DNA of 64,000 nt from Deuterostichococcus epilithicus (lineage: Eukaryota; Chlorophyta; Trebouxiophyceae; Prasiolales; Stichococcaceae). Below the pieces are notes generated by a model, which saw nothing but the letters and a program-made list of their open reading frames with translations, made no database searches and was not told where the DNA came from. A program made the translations under genes and the position numbers. The stretch's first letter is position 1. Every line of letters begins with the position of its first letter. This document shows, in pieces, positions 33,041 through 43,250 of this stretch. The stretch lies in assembly GCA_033439295.1 (NCBI GenBank), contig JAVTLE010000010.1, forward strand, positions 2,232,001 through 2,296,000, written 5' to 3'.

Positions 33041-33729
33041 TCAGCCGCATGCATAGAGCAGGTGCACACGCCACTGCGCAGCTGTCTGCGGAGGGTGCAC
33101 CGTCAAAAACTGCCGACCTCAATCGACTTTACTACGAGCTGATAATTCTAGAGCAGTGGTGCAAGCACATAAAGCACAAGCGATCCTGGCACTTTGCACA
33201 GCGCGATATGTGTGGTGCCCAGCTCGGCACTGCCGGTGCTGTACTGCTGTGGGCCTGTGGTCCTTGCCAAGCGATAGGACGAGAACCCGGCCACGACAGT
33301 GCTGGTCGTCCCACTAGGGGACTAATGAATGACCCGTTTGGTACGACTGTACGAGCTGCATCTCTGTGACACGTGTAAAGCATACACAATTCCTCTTCGA
33401 ATTTTTTTCTTTCCAGCTTAACAGCCAATCGCGCCAGGCACTAAAAGTCGTTTCAGTACTGGCGAACCCTGGGCGATCCCTTCAACTGGCCCGCCTATGC
33501 CTTTGTCGCGCATCGCGTCGTCTGAGCCACAGGCCCACAGCAAGCCAGCCTCATGCAATGGTTCTCGGCATGCTTCTGCCTGCAGCGGTTCGGATCGATG
33601 CCATTCTCTCAAATACACGTTCACGTTTGCCAGGCAAGCGGCAGCTGCTTGAGGGTCGATCATCTTTAGCGCTGAGCTGCAAATTGGAGGCCGCCGGGTC
33701 TCGGCACTAAGGCTGTCTGATAGTTCGCT
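33041..33729. other. Divergent promoter region, sigma factor / membrane protein
   Basis: A 0.69-kb spacer between divergent start codons. Nothing coding was seen. Confidence 0.5.
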
Positions 33730-35472
33730 ATGGTGCTAGAGTTCCAGAGTCTGCAACAGGAATGGCGCTACCGGCACCGCCTGGCTCTGCTGGCCCGCCA
33801 GCAGGACATTGCGGTCATGCTGTCGCTCGCCTGCGTCACGGTGAGACCGCATAGCTCCGTGTCAGTTCTTCGGCCGCTTGATGAAGACGCATCGTAGGGC
33901 CCGTCGGGTCTGCTGTCGAACCAGGGTCAGGCATTGAGTCTCGCGTCAGGGTGTTGCATGCGGCGACGAGGAGCGAGCCTGCAGGGAGAGACATCTATGA
34001 AATCGGCCAGGGCGGTGCATGCCTGATTCAAAGGGCAGCGTTCGAAGCCGCTCGGTGGTGACAGATGACAGACTGGCTGCAGGCTGCGGTGATTCATCGG
34101 CTGAACCAGGCCACAGCGGCGGTGGCCCTGAGCGCGGTGGAGATGCTGCAGGTTCAGGTGCGACTGGCCTACCACTGAGTGGAGTCCACGATTACTGCTG
34201 GCAAGAAGGGTTTCGCTCATGTCACAGACCATGAATGCTGCAGCCCCGCATTGCAATGCGAACTGGCCATTGACAAGCAAGTCGGCTCCAGAACTGACAC
34301 ACGATGGCCTGTTTTCTGGCTCAACAAGTGCAAGGAATCAGGCGCACCCGTCCGATCGATGCCCTGACTCCCTGTGTTCTCTCTGCTGCACACCAGCTGC
34401 TGGCGGTGGTGTACTTCGCAGCTGCGGGGCTCGCCTGGGCAGCCCCCGGGCTGTGGTGTGCTCCTGGCGTACGGGACGTGGCGCTGACGGCGGCGCGGTT
34501 TTACCACATGCATGTGCACCCGCTGATGCGGCGGCCCCAGTGGTGATGCGCGCTGCGCTGAGATGCATGCCACGACTCTGCCGCCTCCGGCAAGCCTCCG
34601 GCGAGGCTCGCTGGCCGCCAAGGGCGGTGTGCGGCGCTGACAAACCTCACCCTCTGGGCCGCCGCTCGAGGGGATGTAATACATGAAGGCTGCTGATCTC
34701 CCTGCCGCAGGCAGGACAGCGCTGAGGAGCTCTGGCGGGTACCGGATTTCGTGACTCTGCTCCTGCACACCTGCTTGCTCAGGTGCGATTTCTCACAACT
34801 CCGGCTGACGTTGCGGCATGCATGCTGGGTCTGTTGCTCAAGCCGCGCATTCCACCCCTGGGGATGCCTTGCGGTGGTGCCGAGGCGCGCCAGTGCCTAC
34901 ACCCGCCTGTGCGCAAACCGTCGCAGGGTGACCAACACCACCCGCTTCCCGGCCCTCATCATCGACGTGGTGCTGCAGCTGCGCACGTTCACCGCTTCCG
35001 TCCGCAGGGTACGGCTGGCGCCTCATGGTAGCAAAAAAGTTGCACGATGAGACATTCGTTGCTGCACAGCGGCCCCCGTCGAGAGGGGCTTGCCAGCGGA
35101 GGGCACGCACAAAGGCTCTGCCCTCTGTCCGGCCGCTATGCGCAGCAGTTGTGCAGCAGGCACAATGCAAGCACGCTCGGCAGGATTGCCTAGGCAATCT
35201 GGTGCATGTCAGTAGCACTCCGCACCGGGCATGCAAACAAGCGCGTTTGGCGCCCGGCTCCGCAGGAGCCGCCGAATCCGGATTGCGCTGCGGGCTACCT
35301 GGTGGCTGCCCTGCACAGCTGGGCCGCCAAGCTGCTTCCGGCTTCCTGGTCAGTGCACGTGCTGCCGCTCCTCACGCTGGCATCGCTGCAGATTGTAGTC
35401 TGGTGCGCCCATCTGCTTCAGCCGCACCAGAGCTATGATCAACCTGTCGAGCACCTGCTGAACCAACACTGA
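33730..35472 (+). CDS. Multi-pass membrane protein of unknown function
   Basis: Six exons in continuous phase give 262 aa: 33730-33840, 34065-34151, 34397-34542, 34711-34782, 34843-35008, 35266-35472. Hydrophobic stretches are DIAVMLSLACVTAM, LLAVVYFAAAGLAWAAPGLW, FVTLLLHTCLL and VLPLLTLASLQIVVWCAHLL, so about four membrane spans are likely. I do not recognise the family. The stop at 35472 may not be final. A further exon-like frame at about 35655-35820 (CVTLAIAAVTAMYFARLAALE, ending at a GTAGGC donor) could extend the protein if a weak donor inside the last exon is used. The start is chosen as the first ATG with a good in-phase donor. It shares a divergent upstream region with the sigma factor. 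Confidence 0.65.
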
Positions 35473-37194
35473 TGCTGCCGACTCTGTCAGGGGAGGCTAT
35501 ACCCAAAGCTTGTGGTGCCACCGGCGTCATGTGGCGCAGCTCAGACGGCAAGCAGCATGCTGCTTGAACGGTGCCGGCAGGTGGTGCGTCATGTGGCGCA
35601 GCTCAGACGGCAAGCAGCATGCTGCTTTGACGGTGCCGGCAGGTGGTGCGTCACACTGGCGATCGCCGCGGTGACGGCGATGTACTTTGCGCGCCTTGCG
35701 GCCCTGGAGCGGGCGGCATTTGCAGCCAGCCCCTCAGAGGCGGCAGCGGCGCGCTGCGGCTGCTCTGACTGCCGGAAACGCGGAACCTCCGTGCACTGGG
35801 CGGTAGGCTGGCTGAGGAAACACAGCAGATGCCACTGTGTGCTGTCAGTGTTTTCTCAGGCTGGATGACCTTCGCCAGCATGCGAGGCTGTCAGCTTCAG
35901 CTTCAAATGTCCCGCAAATCTACTGGGGCTGAACTGAATGCTGCGTCGCAGCCGCCGTAGCTTCCACCAGATGCGGCAGCACGCACATTATGAGGGGCTT
36001 ATGCTGCTGCGGGGGGACGCTCCAATCTGACCTGCCGGACTGATCTTCTGTGCATGAGGGTGCCCCTGCAGGAGCTTTTGATGAGGTTCTTTCCTGATGC
36101 AGGTGCTTCTGTACTCTGCTCTCGCCATTTGGGAGCCGTGGCAGATGGCAGGCGCGCCCGCCCCTGTGCCCGGCACTGCTGCATTACTCGGCCCTGCCAA
36201 TCGCTCATTCTGATGGCTCGATGGCTCTCGGACGCCAGCAACCGTGCTGACAACGAACTCCCTCTCCGTTCAGCAGGGAGTGGCCAGATGTGAATCGCCG
36301 GTTAGTGTCCTCACAAAGTTCGATGCTGCACAGCAGGTGTTCACTTGGTTAATCTGACCATCACAGCAGTGGTATTCAACGGTAGTAAGAGCGGCGCCTG
36401 ACAACCTGATGTCCTTCCACTCACGGCTCTGGCTGGCAAGGGGCGGTCGCAAAGGGGACATGCCCTGCCCTGCTGCGGAAGGTGGGCCTGTGTGCGCTGT
36501 CGTGCCTGCTGGTCAGGATGCACCACACCCGACATCCCTGCGGCTGCAGCCCCACTGCAGGGTCTGTCTGCTGGCGGGGACGCCTCAAGCAGCGACTTGG
36601 ACAAGGTCACAGTCTGCATAGTGCAGGCGGTGGGACGGAGCTGAAAAGTGTTGACACCGAGCGTTCTAAGTTTGCATGTTTGACAGCCCCAGGCAAGCGC
36701 GCAATGACCGGGTGCTGTCCCTCACGATGCAGCGACGTGATCGCCGTGCACAGGTAAGTGGCTCGAGGTGGTGACTGGGCACGCACCGTCCGCCGCTCTA
36801 ATGCAACGATCACAATTCACTGCATCAAGGTCGCACTGTCCGAGTGCGCTTCTCTCATGTTCTTGCAGGCGAACATGCGCTCCGGTACACACTAGGTGGA
36901 ACGCGCGTTGCGTAAGGTAAGGTCAGGCACTGATACGGCCCTGCGTATCTTCCAGCAACCTGGTAGTAGAACAGCATCTCATCAGCAGATCGCACCTTTG
37001 GGTATCAGGCAGGCAGCCCGTGCTGACTGCATGGCGGCATGCGAGAATGATGTCGCCGCTGCCGCTTGCTTCGCGATACGCAAACGTTCAGCGACTGTAA
37101 ACCAGCCTAGCGATCTGCCGCAATGCAGACATCTGTCACAGCACAGCCCACACAACAACGATCGAAAGTAGGATTGAAGTGTTTTTAGGGTGTG
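35473..37194. other. Mostly unassigned, with one possible extra membrane exon
   Basis: About 35655-35820 has an exon-like hydrophobic frame that may belong to the preceding gene. The rest (about 35.9-37.2 kb) shows no supported coding sequence. The final part should include the promoter of the NLP-type regulator. Confidence 0.4.
35524..35651. repeat. 62-bp tandem duplication at an exon edge
   Basis: The unit beginning GCGTCATGTGGCGCAGCTCA occurs at 35524 and again at 35586, with only two differences (CTTGAACGG versus CTTTGACGG). A third start at 35648 matches for six bases and then enters the hydrophobic exon-like frame. This looks like a recent duplication at an intron-exon junction. Confidence 0.95.
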
Positions 37195-40100
37195 ATGCGC
37201 TCACGAGTGCTCACGTGCCCTGGTCAGATCTTCAACGGGAACAATGAACAGTCCCTCGCCGCCTTTGATGGCTCATGTGGACCCTTTCGGTCAGACCTGC
37301 ACGTGCGCGCCCTCCCCATCTCGCCGTCGCCGCAGTACGCCGGCCGCTCCATGCCCAGTGAAGCATTGGCGAACTCGCTCCGCGCCGCCATAGCGAAGTG
37401 TTGCTGCGCAGCCGGTCGGGAACCGAGCTCGGGCTCCCTCCTGCAGGTGAGAGACTCGGGGCGTTTTGCTGCGCGTCTGCGTCGCCCGCGGCCTCGCTGC
37501 CACTTAGCTTGCGGAGTTTAAGCTTGATTCAACGCGTAGGTTGAGGGGCTCAGCTGGGGAACCCTCGCAGCGCCCCTAGTTAACGATGTTCTCACCCGAC
37601 CTCACGTGCATTCTCGTGCCGCTATTACTAGCGGGCTTCGCGAGGGAGCCTCGCGCAGGCGGTGGTGGTCGCCTGTTGATCCTTATAGCACTGTTCATGT
37701 GCATCGCGGTTGCTTGCACTACCGACAATCTTAGGGGAAGCTGCACGGCAAGAGCGGCACTGGCAGGTCACCTTGCGACTGTTCTTGCCGCAGGTGTGGC
37801 TCCCGGAAGTGCGGGGTGATGGTGTGTCCCTGTTGAGGACAAAGGTGGGCAGCCACAGAGAGATGTTGTGTGGCTGCGCCTCCGTGAAGCTTACCTGTTT
37901 CCGTCTCAAGCACCTGACGTTATCTTGCGTCTCGAAGCGTCCCAACCTTAAAGCGCGCGCGCTGGTGCCTCTACAGGGCCAGCCCTTTGTCTGCTGGGGC
38001 GTCGAGACAGAGGTCGCACTGTTCCGCTGCCTCTCCTGCGAATCCGCGCTGCCCGTGCATCGCGACGACTTCCGACAGCAGAAAGTGAGTACCAGCCTTG
38101 AGGTCGCCTGTGATCAATGCTTGTGTCGAGCTCGCACAGCCTCGTGGCAGTTTTCAGCGACTTCAGCGCGCCTAGTGTCTTTTCAGGATCTCATCGCCGA
38201 AGTGTACGCGTCGGGCCTGCCCAGCCCGGTGCTGCTGAAGCAACAGACCTCGGGCGGGGACGCCCTCGCCGACCCGCGGCGAGCAGAGGCCGACCGCTGC
38301 GGCATGAGCGCCTCTCTTCTTCTGCCTCTGTTCGACAACTCCGACCGCGCAGCGCCCGTGGGCGTGTTCGAGGTCGCCCGCACCAACTCGCAGCCGCTGA
38401 TGTCTTTCGCCTTCCTGTCCAGCCTGGCCGCCTGCTTTCTGGTGCGCACTGCCTACGTCTCGATGTATTTTGACAGTCTTCTGGTGGTGCAGCACCGCAG
38501 CCTGGCCTGACAAGGGCCAAAGTGGCAGCTGCTAGGTCATTTAGCGCCAGCGCCTCCACCGCCGCCCGACGCGACACACATTCCTGTCTGACGACCTCTC
38601 TGCTGAGAAACAGCTGCTCCACTACAAATTCTCCTCAAAAGCTGCGTGTGATTCGGCACAGGAAGCGGGCGTTTACACGTGCAAGCTGGAAGATGTTGCC
38701 AGCATAACGGAGGGGCCACAAGACCCCGCCGGCCTCGCGGCACCGCCTTCCCCCGATCGAGCGGAACGGGGACTGCTGGCGCTGGGCAAGTCGCACGCGC
38801 CGTCCAGCGTCGCGCAGATCGTCGCCGCCGCGGCCGCTGCCGGGCCGACGCGCCAAGTCAAGGAGGAGGCCCCGGCTTCGTACCCGCCGCCGGCATTTGA
38901 AGCCGCGGTGGATGGCTTGCTAGCGAAGGCTCCCAGCCCGCCGAGCAGCCTGTCCGGCGGCACCGCCACCCCTGGCGGCGGCGGCGGCGGCCTGTCTCGC
39001 CTCGGCAGCGGCACCTCGTCGCTCGGCGCGCGCTCTGAGGACAGCAGCTGGATGTCGATGCCCTCCCCACGTGCGCTGCTTGCCAGCTGTGCGGCTGCGA
39101 CGTCCTTTCCTTGTCCAGATTCTGCCCAAGCATTTCCTTCTAGAGCGCTGCCCGCCACTGCTTGGATAGTCAAAGTCAGCAAGCTGGTTCCCGGCAAACA
39201 CTCCAATGAGCTCGGGGTGGCGGCCAGTCTCTGAGTCTGCAAATGATCCTGCTGCCCATGTCTGTGCCCTCGAACTGGACGTGAATCCAACGCCACCAAC
39301 GCCGCAGGCTCACGTGCCTTATATATTCTGTGCAGGTGATCCCATGGCGAGCAAGGCCACTGCCATGTCCCCAACGCCGCAGCAGCTGGTGGCAGCCCAG
39401 GCGCCGGCGCCGAGCAATGGGCCCGAGGACCTGTCCATGCTGCCGGCCCTCAATGAGGCTCAGCGCCTGATGTTCAAGCACTTTGAGGTGCACTCTCCTT
39501 CACACCCTATCCTCTGTTCGGAACGAGAGTCACGGCACAGAAGCTATTCTGCTAGATCGGAAAGGAAGACATCCCTGCCGGGAAGCCCCGCCCTCAAACA
39601 TCGCGAGCTTGCCGGCTGCTCACGAGGACCTCTCCATGCCGCCATGCATAGATCAGTGTCCGGACCTCCTGTCAGCTCTTGGTTGTGAGCCTTCCAACCT
39701 CCGACTCTCAGCTTCTGCTGCTCCCGCTCCGCAGCCGCTGTACACGCCGGCGATGCGGCAGGCCGCGAGGGCGCTGTCGGCAAAGCGCGCCGCGGCGCAG
39801 GGGCTGCCCCCGGCGCAACAGACGTACATGCCGGGCGCGCTGCCGCCGCCGCCGCGGCCGCAGCAGCCGCAGCGACTGCAGCGCGCTGCGTCCGGCGCGC
39901 CCGAGGGGGCCAGGCCGCGGCCGGCGAAGCGGCAGCGGCGTGCGGGCGAGCGGCGCGTGAACGCCGCAGGTGCATGCTGTCTTGGTGCAGTTTTGGTGTG
40001 GTTTCCAATGCCATTGTTCATGCAACATGCCAGCATTCAAGCAACAGATGCACATCGAACCTAACCCTACCTCGAGTAACCAGCTTCACTCTGCAGCTGC

Positions 40101-42590
40101 ACCAGGTTCCAATGCCATCAAGTCAGCTGGGTGCCCTCCACATTGGTCTTGACAATGTGCAGGCCCGTCGCACCCTGGGCAGCGGTACAATGGGGCGCCC
40201 ATGTTCGGCCCGCCACCCGCCTCGAAGGTGAATATTCGCTCATCAGCTCGCCGACAAGCTCACTGGCTCGTTCCTGGCGCTCTCAAGCTCCGGATTGGTT
40301 GCAGCCCAGGCTTTCCTCCTGCTCATCATACAGGATTTTCACGGTGCATCGAGGCAAGCAAGTAAGACGACCTTGTGAATTGCCGCAGGCGCTGCAGCAA
40401 GATGGGGAGCAACCAGCCCCTTCCACCGCCTTCAACAACATGAAGGCAGCCTCGCTTCCGATGCCGCACATCCCCGACATCCGTGGCGCCTTGCATTTGA
40501 CGTGAGTACCTTGTTTACGATGCGCTGCTGCACATCAGAGCCGCCTTTGCTTGCCAACACCTCGAGCCAAGCATTGCACTGTGCCCGCTGAGACTCTGCG
40601 CAGATCCTAGGGGCAGGTGCCTGAGGAGTAAGAGTGGCCTGCCGCCACTCGTGTCATCAAGGCGCAAACATCATGCCGTCGATGCCGGGCATGGCACTTC
40701 TCAGCCGACATGCAATCAGCATATGCCCAGGACTTCAAACAGTGCCGTCAACGGTAAGATATGCCTACATTGGAGCCGACTTTGAAGACGGCTGTGACTT
40801 CCTTGGCTTCCGTGCATTGCAGCCTGCGAGGCGCGAGCGTTCCCACATCCCTGCCCGTCATAACCACGCCGCCGCCAATGTTCCCGGGCAGTTCCGCGGA
40901 CGGCTCTACGTTCCTGCCGGCCGATGACGACCTCCTTCCGGCTTCCGTCGGCATGCCCGGCCCGGTGCAGCAGCACATGTTGCACGGCTACCCGCTGCTG
41001 GTGCGCACTCATTCTCGTGAGAAGTCCAACATCTACACCATCCTATCGCACCTCCGCTGCCTTCCTGCTTGCTTCCAACACGTGATCCAGCTGTCTGCCG
41101 CCCATTGTCGCTAGTCAGCACAACTCCATTGATCCATCTCAGTCCGAGCGCCGCTATCTTGCCGCCGAGCTTCCGCCGAGCTTCTGCCTTCTCTACTGCG
41201 CAGCACGAGCAGCATGGCGCCATGATGTCGCCGGTGCCTGAGGCGGCCCCCCTGGAGCACTTGTCGGCCAGCGAGCCCCTCGACATGCCGCCCCAGTGGC
41301 AGCAGCAGGTGAGCACGCAAGACTCTTGAATGTGATCTGAAGTACCCTCCACTGGCTGTCGCGCCGGTCTCTTGAGCCGTGTGCTTTGATTGCACGGTCC
41401 ATTGTGAAATATGCGATTAGCATTCCGGTGATGTTGCCGCAGACGATGACCAGTGAAGGCCATCAGTAGCACACAACATGTCGTGCCAGGCTTTATAGCG
41501 GCTGCCCACTGCGCAGGCCCACAACGATTTCATGCTGGACCAGGCGCCGGGTCTCAGCATGCACGAGACCGGCAACGGCGGCAATGGCACATTCAGCTAC
41601 GCTCAGGTGCGCACAAACGTCTGGGTCTCCAACACCAGGACTTTTTCCAAGCACCATGCTGCGCACGCTCAGCCATAACTGCCGAGCCGTCAGTTTGTTT
41701 TCGTTGACTTGCCATACAGGGCGCGGCGGATCGCGGACACACAAGCGGTCAACAGACCGCAGGGCCCCCGCGGGCGCTGTCGCTGCCACCGCCGCAGCAG
41801 CTGGACGCCGGTGAGCTGGCGGCATCATTGCCGCCGCAGCAGCTGCCGCAGCACCCGTCCTCGCACATGATGCAGGTGCGTGCACAGTGCCGGAGCCACC
41901 CTTGTTGCAGCTTAAACCCTACCCAAAATCCGCTGGTGCGCAAGCACATCATCCTGCTCCCGTGCCTCTTTGTGTCGCGTCTGCAGCTTCTTGTAGCTAC
42001 GCTTTCTGTTTGGCTTAGGTTCTGAACCTGCTGCTTACTCGCACAGGTGCCCGACTTTGACCAGCTCATGGCTTCAGGCGGCTTGCACGCCGGGCAGGCG
42101 CATGGCGTCCATGTGCCATTGGATCACATCATCGACCACCAGGTGCGACCCTGCCCTCCATCACCACTGGCATAGCAGCGTGGCATCTTGAAAGGCTCCT
42201 CGACGGGCATGACCGCACAGCAGCGATCAGCGGTGCGGACACTGGCGCTCGGTGCAGCCCTGGAAACTGCTGCATGCTGTAGCAAGCGCTGCATTTGCCC
42301 AGGGTGTTGCGGCATGCGCCTGCGCTACCTGTCGGCCTGGCTCTTCTGCTCCTCAGGGCCTTGCCACGGAGACGGCGCCCTCGACTGCCGGCTGCACAGG
42401 ACGCATACTGTCATCGAGCCCGCACGACACGATGATAAGTATTCTGTGCCCTACTGACAGACAAGGCGTGCTTTGTACCCTGCAGGAGAATTTAGACCAG
42501 CTGGATGCGGGTTTGTTCGACGGCTTGGACTTCGACCTGGACATGGCCGGCCCAGACTTTGCCGTCATGGCCTCTGCGGCGGTGCACTAA
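37195..42590 (+). CDS. NIN-like (NLP) regulatory protein without visible RWP-RK
   Basis: Fourteen exons join without any phase conflict to 763 aa: 37195-37446, 37794-37844, 37977-38084, 38187-38441, 38662-39070, 39336-39487, 39735-39956, 40389-40501, 40823-41000, 41204-41308, 41517-41606, 41720-41875, 42047-42142, 42486-42590. Residues about 65-280 match the amino-terminal, GAF-like region of NLP transcription factors: LLQVWLPEVRGDGVSLLRTK, GQPFVCWGVETEVALFRCLS, an EVYASGLPSPV segment, then SLLLPLFDNS and PVGVFEVART. The remainder is Pro/Ser/Gln/Met-rich with a short basic stretch (RPRPAKRQRRAGERR), and it ends in an acidic segment LDAGLFDGLDFDLDMAGPDF that resembles an activation domain. I do not find the RWP-RK DNA-binding motif in any exon. 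NLPs sense nitrate in plants, so a nitrogen-linked role is an inference. The start codon is uncertain. Confidence 0.85.
39617..39650. repeat. Echo of an NLP-gene exon 3' segment
   Basis: CACGAGGACCTCTCCATGCC resembles CCCGAGGACCTGTCCATGCT at about 39422 (22 of 27 bases over the best stretch). It lies in the intron downstream of that exon. It is short, so less certain than the ABCE1 examples. Confidence 0.5.
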
Positions 42591-43250
42591 GAAGAAGCTG
42601 TAGGACCCTCCACCGTGAGGTGGGCTGCCTCGGCAGCTGCCGCAGCGCATCGGTCAGCCTGAGGTCCTGACTGTCAGGAGGCCGGGAGCAGTGCGTGCCA
42701 GGGGACGCCACCAGGTGACATGGGCGCCAGGATGCGGGCGAGACTGCCACCTCGAGGCGTAATGTGACGCTCTTGGGAGGGCCGTGCTGGTTTGTTTTGT
42801 CTTCCTATAGGTGCTTGTGAGCACACCCCGCGCGGTCACGTTGTCGCATCGAGACTGCCTTTTCCCTGTGAAATGATGTAACCCCTTACGTGCATTTTCC
42901 TAGTGGAGAGGGTTCAAGATGAGCCATTCGTGAGCATCGAATGCCATTAACATCACACACTCGTGTGTGAGTTCAAGAACTTGCTGCCGCCACATCTGCC
43001 CATTGATTCTCCACCTTTGCAATGGCATCAAACCATGCCATCCGAACACTCTGCCAAACAGACCACACAATCCCCTGCTTGCCCATCTCCCCATCAACGA
43101 CAGACAGCGTTGCTATCAAGAAAACATGGTCAGCTTCAGGTACTCCTCGACCAGGCCCGGCCTCTGGATCCCAGCTGAGTCCCTCCCCACCTCCACACGC
43201 TTTGCATGCAGGTGCCGCGCAAGCCTCTTTCTTTTCCCTGCACCCCCGCC
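42591..43250. other. Convergent 3' region
   Basis: A 0.66-kb spacer between the converging NLP-type and PsbP-domain genes. No exon was recognised; presumably 3' UTRs. Confidence 0.5.
42877..42881 (+). terminator. Possible TGTAA polyadenylation signal
   Basis: TGTAA is the usual poly(A) signal in many chlorophytes. This copy lies 287 bp after the NLP-gene stop. A five-base motif is weak evidence on its own. Confidence 0.3.

Noticed and set aside
40640-40770. Extra NLP-gene exon ending in a GTAAGA donor
   Set aside because: Either phase that uses it breaks the next exon; joining 40501 directly to 40823 keeps the frame.
42355-42440. Additional NLP-gene exon before the last
   Set aside because: No donor gives the phase required by the final exon, while 42142 joins 42486 directly in phase.
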